From contig NC_084896.1 of the NCBI RefSeq assembly GCF_958979055.1, positions 5,150,501 to 5,214,500 on the forward strand: a stretch of 64,000 bases of DNA, given 5' to 3'. This stretch comes from Alnus glutinosa. Lineage: Eukaryota; Streptophyta; Magnoliopsida; Fagales; Betulaceae. The position numbers and the translations under genes are program-made. Shown here piece after piece: positions 45,141-56,649 of this stretch. The notes under the pieces are model-generated. The model did no database searches, was not told where the DNA came from, and was given only the letters and a program-made list of their open reading frames with translations. Position 1 is the first letter of the stretch, and every line of letters starts with the position of its first letter.

Positions 45141-45647
45141 TATGATTAATATTCAAATACTCTCTCTCATGTGTGTGCTCAAAATTTCTCTTATTAATTA
45201 ATAAATACTTAACACGTGAAATATTTAATAAAAATGAAAGGTAAATGACGCTACGACGGAGACAAAATTTGAATTAAATCACAATTAATTATCCGAAAAG
45301 CGGACCGTTTAACTAAATGTAATATTTTATTTGAAGAGTCGTGAATTGCTTACTGAATAAAACGGGGTTGTGCATAACATTTGTTGTCATTTCGTATGCG
45401 TTTCCGAGGGAGTCGTTGATGCCCTCATGTTGTGAGCTCAGCTTCAACAAGAGGGAAGCAAGCATCGCATGAAAACTGAAAAGCTCTTGCGTGCTCGTTC
45501 AGCTCCTCCAAACACCCGCCGGTAGCGTTGTACATTCTTTGAGATGGACAGCAACCAACTGGTGCCACACTTATAATGCCCAACTTCCTTGCTCCCATAT
45601 TTTTGATTATACATTTCTTAAGATCACATGGAATCAAAGAAAGAGAA

Positions 45648-46215
45648 AAATGCAAAATTAGTCATTGTGGTTGGTCTAATTTACAAATTACTTTCTGTCA
45701 TATCAAAGTGAATTCAGAAGTCTCTGGGACTTGTCAAAAATAATAATTTAGTCCATGAAATCAAATTCCGTTAAAACATTTGACGGATTTTATTATAAGG
45801 TGTTACGTCAACGGCAATAAAATGACGACATGTGTCATTCTTAATTAAAAAAATATAAATATATAAAACTAAAAAACTATATATATATATAAAAGGAAAA
45901 AAGGAAAGGGGTGGCGTGTCGCCACCCCCACCCCCACCCCCAGCCTGATCTAGGGGTGGCCGCTCCTCTTTTCTATTTTTTTTTTTTTAAAAAAAAAGTA
46001 GTTTTATATATCTATATTTTTTATTAAGAGACATGTGTTGTTATTTTATTGGCGTTAACGTGACACCTAACAGAATCTGTCAAATGTTTTAACGAAATTT
46101 TACTTCAGGAAATAAATTATTTTTTTGGCATATCTTAGAGACTTTTGAATTCACTTTGATACGACAATGAGCGATTTATAAATTAAGTCAATCACATGGA
46201 CTGATTTTATTTGTC
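45648..46215. repeat. Inverted-repeat element with a GGGTGGC/GCCACCC centre
   Basis: The left arm has AAGTGAATTCAGAAGTCTC and CCGTTAAAACATTTGACGG; the right arm has GAGACTTTTGAATTCACTTT and CAAATGTTTTAACG in inverse. The middle (about 45908-45965) has AGGGGTGGCGTGTCGCCACCCC then C-rich repeats. It abuts the broken 5' side of the GDSL remnant, so its insertion or a linked deletion may have removed the upstream exons. Confidence 0.7.
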
Positions 46216-46610
46216 CCCGCTTTGGAGTGGGCCAGGTTGGCCTACTTTATGGGATTTCAGACCCTGGGATAATTAGTCCCTGGAAATAGAACTTGAGGTC
46301 GCCGGAAGCCTTCAATGTTTATGAGGCTAGTCAAATCAAGTCAGAGAAGGCATCAGACGTCTCCATTGGACCTTGTGCTTGACAAGGGCAAAATGAACAT
46401 ATAACATGTATGAGTATAAAAGGGAGTATCAGGATCTATTCTCTAGAGCCATTATTCTCTCTCTCTCTCTCTCTCTCTTTCCTTCTTACAAACACTGGAC
46501 TGACTTGATCGTCGGAGGAGGCTCCGCCGGCCAACCCCCGGCGGGTCTTTCCTGTTTTGCAGGCCAGCATGAGAAGAAAGGACGTCTCTGATCATGCCAC
46601 GTCATCGGCC
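46216..46610 (+). mobile_element. Degenerate LTR fragment
   Basis: Holds GTATAAAAGGG (about 46415), a CT-rich tract, then GATCGTCGGAGGAGGCTCCGCCGG..CCCCCGGCGG..TTTCCTGTTTTGCAG, the R/U5 wording of plant Ty3/gypsy LTRs. Ends and TSD could not be fixed. Confidence 0.5.
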
Positions 46611-47570
46611 CAAAAATATCATCAACAATATCAAACAAGTACAAATTCAATTAAGTATATGTGCCGGTCATTTCAAGCAAAAAATAGATTTGGTTTTGAA
46701 CAAATCTATAAATAAGGAGGCTAGAGGTCTTTTTTTTATTAACAAATTTGGTTTAATTTCAACTGTAAATCGTTTAGTGGAGACATGAAAAAGCCAAATT
46801 TCTTAAGGAGCTAGGCTAGATCGAGGCCGGCTGGCTCTAATTTGTCAACTTAGGGTGCCGGATGGAATTAGAAATTTTATGGCTCATTTGAGTGTGTGAT
46901 TTTTATTTTTTTTAAAAAAAAAATCAAAATTATGAATATCGAGATAATTTGTTTTTTGTTTTTACGTTTTGATGGTTTAGAAAACTTGAGATTTTTTTTA
47001 AAAAAAAAAAAAAAAAATTGGATAAAATTTGAATAGAATTTGAATTCTGAAAAACAGTATTTTAAAAACAAAAACCACCGAAACATGCTCTTTTATAAGA
47101 ATATAGATTTTAAGGAAATATTTTAAATTTTAACTATACTCAGGTCCGCCTCTAGGTGTTATACTCTTGTAAGTATGCAATAATATATACAAGATTATTT
47201 CATGCCGAGCACAAATCTTATTAGCTGGCTCAATCAAGGGCTCGGGCGGGATTTGGTGCGCACTGCTCAGCTCGGCTCGACTCGATATCGTGATTATTTT
47301 ATTAATAAATCAAGGAAAGAGGATGAAAATCTAAGAAATAAAGCCCAAGAACGGCATATATTCCTCAAGGTAAGCTTTAATCCACACAGCAAAATGAGTT
47401 TTCATTCAGCAAGAGTTAAAATAAAGAAATTGATTTGCAGAAGCATTAATAATATTACATAATTATAAACCAAGCAAAGAATTATATATAACGACTCGAG
47501 TTGAGTCGTCAATCATATATGTGTAGTACTTGTAATGGTTAATCCTCTATCTTCTTCTTCAGCTTCTGGT
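46611..47570. other. Spacer and 3' UTR of the SKS gene
   Basis: AT-rich with A- and T-runs (46917-47015). No supported gene. The last 100 bases are probably 3' UTR of the minus-strand SKS gene. Confidence 0.4.
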
Positions 47571-50562
47571 TTAAAGAGGTCTGGTTTGTCTGCCTGCAGC
47601 CCTGCCACAGAGAAGGGCATTCTTTGGAATGGGGAACTCATCCCTTATTGATTCCACAGGTGAATATACGCGGAGATAGAATTGTTGTCCGAGGTATTGC
47701 CGCGCCCAAAACTCAGTTCTTACATTCCACATTCCCACATTATCAAGTGCCATGTAAATAGCAGTCCATGACTTGGGATATACCTGCAGCCACCAAAGAC
47801 TTTGATCAATGCACTAGCTAGGGGTGGCAAATCGTGTGCGGGTCAATGTCGGGGTACGTATGAGTATATATAAAACTGTATAGGTCAATCTTAACTCACA
47901 ATCAGGCTCTTTAATCTTAATTCAATAATTTTATGTTGGGTTCGTGTTTGGTTCACACGTCGTGTCAAGTACTAACCTGTGTGGTAGAACGTGAAACGGC
48001 ATCTCTTAGATTGTACTGATTTCGACTGGCTGGTGTCCAAACTCCTCCATCCATTCTGCATTACAACATCGGATTCAGATCAATACATGAATTGTGCGGC
48101 CCACATGGCATACACGCATACACTAATTAAGCACCATTTTTAGCTATTTAATTTTTGGGGAAATTTCACTTAATCCATTGAATTGTCACCGTTTTTTGTA
48201 ATGACTGCCCAAAACTTCAAAAACTCTCAATTTAGTGTATTCTTCTTTCAATTATTTTCAATTTCACCAATTCGTTAGGATTTTTCATTAAATCCTGTCA
48301 AAATTTTTAAAATACCAATTTTTTTAAAAAAAATAAAAATAAAAAATCAAAGATTCAGGTGTAGGTATTTTTACAAATTCATTCAATATTGACCAACGCC
48401 TAAATCGTTGCAATTTTGTTTTTTGTTTTTTCTTTTTCTTTTTTCATAAAAGAAATGAGTATTTCAAAATTTTTGACACTCCTCCCTAATGGGTGGAATT
48501 GAAAAAAAATTAAAAGATAGATATACTAAATTGAGAGTTTTTGAAGTTTAAAAAGATAATTGCAAATGTAATTAAAGTTGACGAGGATTAAAGTGAAGTT
48601 TGTCATTAATTCTTGTATGCATGTTCTTACCCAACAACCCAGAAGGCGTATCCATCGATGTGCCAGCTCTGGACGACGTTCTCATGGTTCTGAAACACGA
48701 TCTCAACAAAGGCTCGAAAGTCAGCACCCATAACTGATGTGTCAAGGTACATCTTTTTACCAGTAGGAGGACTATCCGAGATGCTTCCAACGCGAAAAAC
48801 GCCACCAATCTTGAAGTAATCTGCAATCTTGAGGGGCGTGTCAGCAGGGACAAAAGACACGCTATTCACTGCATATCTTTGCTTGCCATCAACTTGAGCA
48901 GCCGAGCTCTCTAGCTTGATGGTCCTCGAAATGTTAATTAGACCATAGTGGTATGAGCCCTGTGGGTTTGGTCTTGGTCCACTTGCAGTAAGGTTGGTCC
49001 TGGAATGCACAAAAAGATACAAACACCTATTAAAACTGCACGTTTTGAAATCGCCAACTTAAACGGACCGTTAGCTAGTTGATCACATTGATATACAAGT
49101 ATACTATTGAGTTGCATCTTATTTTGACCAGAGAAAAAATTGTCACTATGGGCCTAGAACATCCACTTTCTACTAGGAATCAAACCAAGAAAGCTAAAAA
49201 AATTCACTAGAAGTACCTGATTGCACGAGCCTGGTTAAGAGACCAAGCGATTTGGGTGGTCGGTCCACCAGGAATCTGGCCAGAAACAGGGCGGTTGGAG
49301 TTCTTGTAGTGAAGGGTGGCAGTAGTGGTGAGTACCCGTTTGGTGAATCGGGTTGAGACTGCGACAAAGTAATCCTGAGCCGGCTGATCCGCCGTGACTA
49401 GCACCGAATAAGATTGGCCTACATGGATGTCGAGCTCCGAGAAGGTGGTTTGCATCGTGTGGGTGCCCTCAACCTCAACAAGCTTCATCTTGTGGCCCTG
49501 AATCCTGAAGTTGAGTGAATTTTGGAGACCCACATTTGATATCCTAAGCCTATAGGTTTTCCCTATAAGAGGCAAAGGAATACCCATTAATTGTTACTCA
49601 CTACAGGTAAAAAAAAAAAAAAAACTGTAGTGAAAGTGAAATTTTTTTGAAAAATTACCTTGTTCAAAAGTGAAAGATGTTCCATTTGATCCTCGACCAT
49701 TGATTAGAACAGCATTGGGGATGGGAAGCCTATGACCACGATCTAAAATGGCCTTCAATTTCTGAAATAGTAACAAAACAATGTTAAAATATACTGAGGA
49801 TATATATATATATATTCTTGTACCAACCAGAAAAAAGAAAAAAGAAAAAGAAGACACTTAATCTATTACCGTGTGATTAGTCTTGTACCAATCTCCAATG
49901 AGAAGAGTGTAATCCCCAGCAGGTTCAGGGAATGGGACGGGAATTCTAGGCCTGCTGAGGATTTTAATACCTCCAAAGCCACCAGCTGCCTTGTGGAATT
50001 GAAGAGATGGGAAGTAGAAAAAACTGCCTATTTGATCTTTCACCTGCAGTGTGTAGGTGAAGTTTTTGCCTGGAGGGATGGGGCATGTGGTTCCATACAC
50101 TCCATCTTGGTAAGAATTTCTCCTCTGCTGAATCCCATTCCTGTTACATTTTTCCAATTCAGCTCGACTCCAAATTAAAGCCATTACAAGAAACTATGAT
50201 CGATTATGCCTACATTTTCAAAACTAGCTAATGAATGTGTTAAAATCACAAATGCCTAGACAGCAAGGGTGAGCTCAAATGGTCAACTCGCTTGGTTAAT
50301 ATACGAGATCAACTGTTCGAGTTCTACTCAACAGATACATGATTTTTACACCCTACTTGGATTCCAAGTAGTAAAAAATAAAGCAAAAATTATCACAAAT
50401 GCCTCGACGGTGAGTGTGAATTCGAATAGTCGACTCGTTTAGTTAATATCGATCACAAGATCGGTTGTTCAAGTCCCCACTCAACCGATACACGGTTTTT
50501 ACAAGTAGCTTTGTGTGTATCCGAAATTTACGCATTGCTTTGAAATAATTCCAAGTCAAAAG

Positions 50563-50653
<91 letters not shown>

Positions 50654-51833
50654 TTGAAACTTCTGTTTCATTTCAGGTCCCACACAAAGGCTAGTCACAG
50701 TCAAAGCATCAAGTGGGCTCATTACATGTTCTAGTCACAAAAGCAGCCTACCAATCACATTACATGTTTGACTAAGGTTGCATCTCATGAGTGATCGATG
50801 CCAACTGTAAATTTGAATTGCAGCTAATGATCTTCCACAAAGGCCTTTAATTTTTGCCCTCTACTTTTTCTTTTTTCTTTTTTTTAAAAAAAAAGTCTAA
50901 ACAAAATATTATCATGTAATGTGATTATTACATGTACTTGTTATCGACATAATAACTATATCTATGATGTGATCCAACACCCAATTTAATTAGAAATAAC
51001 ATACAAAACTCTTAACTTAAAAAGATCTAACTAATCAACTAATCCTCTAATGATCCATAACACCAAGAATTAAAGTAGAGTTTGAAAGGGAAAAGGAGTA
51101 ATATTAATCTTAATCAACAAATTAATCTCTAAATTAGAGGTGAATCCGGGACCATCTTTTTCGTGTCATGTCATAATATATGTTGAAGGACAATTACAAC
51201 TTTACTTTATTAAATAAATGTTTGATTTGATTTTCATTTCTTGCTAAGTAGGACAAATATTCAGGATCTCTAAAGTCTAGTACAAAAATTTGTTTGAATA
51301 TAGAAAATTAAAAAGACAAAGAAAAAAGAAAAAGAAAAAGAAACAATCTTTTTGGGTCATGTAAGTTTAAGAACATGGTGTTCACCAGCAGCAAGAGAGT
51401 AGCTAAGAATTAAGCAAAAACAAAAAGAATTGCTTGAGAAGGAAGATCAAATAGATCAAGATTTCTCACCATGACAAGAGGAAAGGCTCTGGTAAGCTGT
51501 TATGCACATTTATGATTAAATTGTCATTGGTAACGGAGTATATTTCCGGCCCCGGAAACTGGCCGTTGATGAGGATTCCCTGCAAGCCAACAGAAATTAA
51601 CAGAAAAGGATGACATGCATTAATTAATGAAATGAATTATCGATCTTTCAGATCAAAACAACAAGCTAGCGGAGAAATCTACAAACCTGTTGACGAACTC
51701 CAAGGGGATATATGTCGCCATAGGTAACATTCCAGTTGAAGAACCTGTAAGGGTCCTCAGCATTTACGAAACCCAAGATCATAAAAATGGCAGACAAAAG
51801 CCATGCAGCAAATCGTGCTAGTTTTAGCAGCAT
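47571..51833 (-). CDS. SKU5-similar (SKS) multicopper-oxidase-like secreted protein
   Basis: Eight exons on the minus strand, 51687-51833, 51470-51579, 49870-50140, 49659-49761, 49217-49562, 48631-48999, 47977-48055 and 47571-47783, join in frame to 545 residues, the usual SKS length. Residues 1-25 are a signal peptide (hydrophobic core ending GFVNA, then EDPY). Three cupredoxin domains follow: first (GVRQQGILINGQFPGP, SWNGIQQRRNSYQDGV), second (GKTYRLRISNVGLQNSLNFRIQ), third (FQNHENVVQSWHIDGYAFWVVG, GMWNVRTEFWARQYLGQQFY). True ascorbate oxidases have HWHG and HCHIEPH clusters. Here SWNG and the ARQYLGQQ region replace them, so most copper ligands are gone and oxidase activity is unlikely, as known for SKU5/SKS proteins. 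These act at the cell wall or membrane in directional growth or pollen. No GPI-anchor signal is seen at the RQTRPL terminus. The closest SKS number cannot be set from the sequence alone. Confidence 0.94.
47820..47976. repeat. Half of a hAT-like MITE in SKS intron 7
   Basis: TAGGGGTGGCAAATCGTGTG opens a stretch with GGGTTCGTGTTTGGTTCAC and ACACGTCGTGTCAAG, as seen in TAGGG..CCCTA-type elements. The opposite end is missing or overlaps the exon-7 donor at 47975-47976. This is a fragment. Confidence 0.4.
48160..48607. repeat. Inverted-repeat (foldback) element in SKS intron 6
   Basis: The left end GGGGAAATTTCACTTAATCC is mirrored by GGATTAAAGTGAAGTTTG at the right. ACTTCAAAAACTCTCAATTT pairs with AAATTGAGAGTTTTTGAAG. 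The inner core (ATTAAATCCTGTCAAAATTT) is shared with elements at 44701 and about 60120. It lies wholly within the intron between exons 7 and 6. Confidence 0.72.
50566..50645. repeat. (AT)40 microsatellite in SKS intron 2
   Basis: Eighty bases of uninterrupted AT dinucleotides followed by an 11-base T-run. This is likely hypervariable in length and prone to assembly error. Confidence 0.97.
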
Positions 51834-54315
51834 TTTTGAGCAGGTGAAAGTACAAGCTAGCTTAGCTTGAAGCTAGCGTATCAATGGATGTAGAGAGAAA
51901 TTAGTCTCTTCTGGAGTTTGAAGGGTTATGGAATGAGAGAGACACTTTATAATATTGCCAGAGGAAACTGAATAGGAGTCTATGAATCCGTGACGTATTT
52001 AAAGAGCCATACATGGAGGGAAGCTGTGCCCACTGCCCAACACCAAAAAAGAGATCAGTTAATTAAAGAGTTCAAAAAGAAAAGAAAAAAAATATTAACA
52101 ATTAAAAAGGTTAAGGCCAATTTGGTGTCGGCTGGGTGTACCCTATCCGACAAGGTATGTTTCAAGTGAAATAGATAATCAAGATTAGTAAATATTACAC
52201 TTCTTTCCCATCTAAAAATTAATTGGTGAAGGAAGTCAAAGTCTTTAATTTATGGCATTCAAAATTCACATTACAAGGTAGGATTTAAGGGCCATTTACT
52301 TGAGTAGAACGATATTGTTGCACCCCAACATCTTCATAATGCTAGACTAATGTGGCCATGCATATAAACTTTTAGATCCACTCTTGTTAAAATAAACAAC
52401 TAAAGGCGGATGGACGTGAGATGAAGGTATAGTGTATAATATTACTCTAGCAATATATAACATAAATTAATTAATACTAAATACTATACTTCATTCCACT
52501 TCTATTTCAATGGGCTCGGTGCCCATCAGTTATTGTTATAATAAATAAATAAATAAATAAAATCTAAAAACGGATAAATATTACTACATCAATTCAATAA
52601 AATAGGGCTTATTATTTAGGATTACCCTGAAAACATATGAATATTTAGATTTGTAAGATCTAATCATTATTTAAAAATAGTTTATGTCCATTTCAACTTC
52701 AAATGGTGTTGGTGCGGCACTAGAAGCGGTACGTGGTGGGTCTACCCTAAAAATTCTTTATTTTCTCCATTCTCCACCGTAATGATCGATTAAGCCACTT
52801 AGATCCTAACACGTGGCGATCACAGGGGTGTAATTTGGGGTCGCTAGTTTGGGAATAAAACTCAGCATAACCGCGTGGCTTTGCTTTCCCATGTATGTGC
52901 TGGAAAATAGAGTAAATGGCCGTGATTTCTGACGGGACACACGGCATTCTCATGTGCCTAATTTGCTAATTTTCTCACTTCCCAAACACGCCACCTTCTG
53001 AAGCTTCCCGCCTCTTCCCTTTGTTTTGGTCTTCACTCCATGGTTGGCGTCATCAACGGGGCACGTTGTTTCTCTCGTTGGGTCCGCGTCAAATTGGAGG
53101 GTCAGGATGGAGTAGGTAGGCCCAACGGGGGAGATTGATGTTAAACACATTAAAAATAAATAATTATACGCGGAAACTATATATGATTGGCTTCTGGTCA
53201 GCCTTTATGCTTTTTGCCTGCTGTTGACAGAATATGAAAAATTAATGAATCAGGATTAATGATATAATTAATGTGTTTTGCATGCAGCCTTGAGTGCTGT
53301 AATCTAATGTTTTTGGCAGGCTTTGATACACCTGCCAAAAGATACCGAGGGAGATTAATTATATATATATATATATATATATATGTGGCGATGAATAAAA
53401 AAATAAATAAAAGGAAATTGCTATGAATTAGGAGAATTTCATTTTCCTGTCAATATCACATGTGAATATGAGACATGTCACATGCATGTAAATTATTTCA
53501 AGCAAATAATGACATTCTTGCCAAATGACACACATTCTTGATGAGGTAACGGCATTGGCCGGGCATGTAAGCTTTATGGTAGGGGGACTATGTCACTTAA
53601 TTTGTGTGGGCGATAACAACTTAACAAGGGTCTAATATCATATAGTACGAGTTTAATTTGTGTGATTTTAATCTAAATTAATTTACTTAAAAAAAAAAAA
53701 AAAAAAAAAAAAGGCAATTTCTTGCTAGAACAAGTCCCACATGGATTGTTATGGTATTAGAATTTGGATGCTAGAGGATTTTATCAAGACAGAATATCTC
53801 ATTAAAAGTTATCTTGGCTCTAGCTTAATTATCTTAGGGCATGAGTAGTTTAATTAAATAATAATAGTTGTAATTTTCTATCTAAGTCAGTCTTTTAATT
53901 ATTTATAGCATTATGGTTCATAAGTTATTTAGTAGTAGGTTTCTATTGTTCATTGCAGGAGTTTATCTCCAAATCTTTTAGTTTGATTCAGTTTGAGTTG
54001 TATAGTCATGTAGTCCTCTATTTAAAGGGTGATCAATTAATAAAGAGGAAACAGAAAATTAATCTCAAGTTTTGTGTTTGAAAATGTGCTCTCTCAGAAT
54101 CTAAAAAGTTTAGGTTCGTTCAGAACCTAACAATTAGATAAGATTGATAAGATGTACTTAGAAGTTCAACGTTTCCTCTTCTTGTCGATGATATTTTGAA
54201 AATTGTAGGCTTATTTTATTTTATTTTTTTATAAGAAAAAATTGTAGGGTTATTAGTCCTTCTTGTATTGCACTTTCTCCACTCTCTTAGATGTGTGATT
54301 CTAATGTAAATAAGG
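51834..54315. other. Intergenic: SKS promoter side and a possible degenerate LTR
   Basis: The first 150 bases hold the SKS 5' UTR and promoter, with TATTTAAAGAGCC-like AT-rich sites near 51995-52010 as possible core elements. Between about 53740 and 54131 the text (CCTCTATTTAAAGGG, GATCAATTAATAAAGAGG, then CAGAACCTAACA) resembles a decayed Copia-type LTR, but flanks do not match. A (TA)n tract lies at about 53361-53384. No gene is supported. Confidence 0.35.
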
Positions 54316-54640
54316 AAAACTAAATTTATGTTCCTTAAACTTATATTCAAATTGTAATGTTTCTCCAAATTGTAAAAAAAGTTATAATTGACCCCCTATA
54401 CTACATAACCCTTTCTCATAAAATCTAAGGGCATAATTGCATTTTTTCACATAAAATGATAGGGGTATAATGGACATTTTACCTATTTTCCGTCATATTT
54501 ATTAGAAAAATCTAATGGAGTAAGGTAAGTGAAATTGTGAAAGGATTAGATAATTTAGAGAGTCAATTGCAACTTTTTAAAGTTTGAGGAGGATATTAAA
54601 ATTTGGGTGCAAGTTTAATAGTGGTAAGCATAGTTTTTCC
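54316..54640. repeat. Inverted-repeat (foldback/MITE) element
   Basis: The left end AAGGAAAACTAAATTTATG..CAAATTGTAATGTTTC and the right end AACTTTTTAAAGTTTGAGGAG..CATAGTTTTTCCT are diverged inverted arms. The middle reads AGGGGTATAATGGACATTTT, similar to wording in the 29740 element. Limits are approximate. Confidence 0.5.
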
Positions 54641-55548
54641 TAATGAACATAAAGGGGTAACTCAATCGGCATTAGACAACGTATCATAAAAAAGGATGTT
54701 ACTAGTTCGAATTTTCATTTTCTCTCTCTCCCTTCCCTTATTATATATATAAAAAATAACACAAATTTCCTACAAACTGGTTTGTAGAAAATTCATACAA
54801 AACCAACTGACACATATCACTATTAGAAGTTAATTTGTACAAAAATTTCTACAAACCAAAATATGTGCATGCGAGGGACACATTTTACTGTTAGCTGTTA
54901 GTATGTGCTATTAAAAAAAAAAAAAAAAAACAGGAGTATGGTTTTTTCTGTAAATAAATTTATTTTTTTAAAAAAAGTACACAATCGTTGTTTGTATTGC
55001 ATGATGGTTCTAAACAAAAGACATGCACCCCACAAAATCCCTGCCAACAATTTAATGAGTATGACTGACATTAATATCTTTATTCCGTTGGTGCAAACAT
55101 TTTGAACCCCAAACATTGTGTGTGCGCTCTGAAGCCCATCTAAAAAGCAGCTCGAAAACCAATATTTTTCCAGCCTTTTTGTCCTTTTTAGGCCCCACTT
55201 TTTTCTTTTGACCTGACCCAGAAGGCCCTTTTCCCATCAATAAGGCCAAATCAAACCTTAATTGGGCCATACTCGTCCTCCACCGACACAGCTCACGATC
55301 ATTTCTACTTGGCCCAATGCCATTTTTGTGGCCAGAAATCAATACCACAAAAATTACGTGGCCAAGGCAAAAAAACAAACCAATTGCAGAAACACCAACA
55401 TATGGACATAACCATGATAATGGATTATGGATGTGGTTCCTTATCCCAAACCCACTTCCTAGATTACACTGCGCCTACCATTGCCAACTCAGTCCGTTCT
55501 CTAACCCACCCATCTCCTCCAAACATCACGCCGGCTCTAACACTACCC

Positions 55549-56649
55549 ATGGACGCTCTCGCAGTGAACCGATCTCTCTCTCGCCTCAAACCCAGAACCG
55601 TCCCTTCTTCTTTTCCTTCCCAACAACAACTCGCCCTCAAACCAAACCATGGCACCCCTAACCTCACTGTCTATGCCATCCAAAACCAAGAGAATCGCTT
55701 CCAGGAAACGCTTCCAAGAAACAGCAACGAAGACGAGTCCTACGGCGAAGTCAACAAGATCATCGGTGGCAGAGCAGTGGGAGGTGGGACCGCGATGGAG
55801 TACTTGATCGAGTGGAAAGACGGGCATGCCCCGTCCTGGCTCCTGTCGGATTACATAGCTAAAGATGTGGTGGCGGAGTACGAGACTCCGTGGTGGACCG
55901 CAGCCAAGAAAGCCGACGAGCCGGCTCTCCAGCGGCTCGCCGAGGAGGACATGCGTGACGTGGACGCCGTGGACAAAGATGGGCGGACGGCGCTTATTTT
56001 TGTTTCCGGGCTCGGCTCCGAGCCGTGTGTCAAACTCCTAGCCGAAGCCGGCGCGAACCTGGACCATCGCGATAATAGCGGCGGCTTGACGGCTCTTCAT
56101 ATGGCGGCTGGGTACGTTAAGCCAGGCGTGGTTAAGGTGTTGTTGGAGCTCGGTGCGGACCCAGAGGTGGAAGATGATAAGGGACGTAGGCCGTTGGATT
56201 TGGCGAAAGAGATATTGACGGTTACGCCTAAAGGAAACCCCGTGCAATTTGCTAGGAGACTGGGGCTGGAGAGTGTGATTAGGATGTTGGAGGAGGCAAT
56301 ATTCGAGTACGCGGAGGTGCAGGAGATATTGGAGAAGAGAGGGAAGGGTGATAATGTGGAGTATTTGGTCAAATGGAAGGACGGTGAAGATAATGAGTGG
56401 GTCAAAGCTGGGTTGATAGGGGAGGACCTGGTGAGGGACTATGAGGCTGGGCTGGAATATGCTGTGGCAGAGGGAGTGGTGGGGAAGAGAGTTGGTGATG
56501 ATGGGGGCAAAGAGTACTTGGTGAAATGGACGGATATGGATGAAGCCACGTGGGAGCCTGAGGAGAATGTTGATCCTGAACTAATCAAAAAGTTTGAGGA
56601 GGCCCAGATGGTGGAGGCCCAGGCTCAATTGAGTAAGGATGGGACATAA
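55549..56649 (+). CDS. CAO: Chloroplast signal recognition particle 43 kDa subunit (cpSRP43)
   Basis: Single exon, 366 residues, close to the 373 of Arabidopsis cpSRP43 (CAO). With cpSRP54 it carries light-harvesting chlorophyll proteins through the stroma to Alb3 in the thylakoid and acts as their chaperone. Residues 1-55 form a serine-rich, acid-poor transit peptide. Chromodomain 1 spans about 66-115 ([20 protein letters not shown]), ankyrin repeats about 115-250 ([40 protein letters not shown]), chromodomain 2 about 255-300 ([16 protein letters not shown]), and chromodomain 3 about 305-352 ([20 protein letters not shown]). The aromatic-cage-type W residues are present. The start is the ATG at 55549. 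The frame stays open 80 codons further upstream, but that part lacks transit-peptide character. The gene is much GC-richer than its flanks. Confidence 0.96.
   Translation: MDALAVNRSLSRLKPRTVPSSFPSQQQLALKPNHGTPNLTVYAIQNQENRFQETLPRNSNEDESYGEVNKIIGGRAVGGGTAMEYLIEWKDGHAPSWLLSDYIAKDVVAEYETPWWTAAKKADEPALQRLAEEDMRDVDAVDKDGRTALIFVSGLGSEPCVKLLAEAGANLDHRDNSGGLTALHMAAGYVKPGVVKVLLELGADPEVEDDKGRRPLDLAKEILTVTPKGNPVQFARRLGLESVIRMLEEAIFEYAEVQEILEKRGKGDNVEYLVKWKDGEDNEWVKAGLIGEDLVRDYEAGLEYAVAEGVVGKRVGDDGGKEYLVKWTDMDEATWEPEENVDPELIKKFEEAQMVEAQAQLSKDGT

Larger units (their letters stand above)
38642..45625 (-). pseudogene. GDSL esterase/lipase C-terminal remnant, interrupted by transposons
   Basis: Two exons are visible on the minus strand. 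The upstream one (about 45354-45625) reads NMGARKLGIISVAPVGCCPSQ..GGCLEELNEHARAF. After a frameshift near 45440-45475 it continues in another frame as KLSSQHEGINDSLGNAYEMTTN to a GTAAGC donor. The downstream exon (38642-38862) starts NFTEVETACCGAGKF, includes NLCLNREEYFFWDLFHPTLAASKLA with the block V catalytic Asp and His, and ends in TAA. GDSL lipases are secreted serine hydrolases. The N-terminal part with the GDS nucleophile is missing upstream, where an inverted-repeat element begins. The intervening 6.5 kb carries the nested hAT and Copia insertion. With the start, the nucleophile and the frame lost, it should be inactive. Confidence 0.85.
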
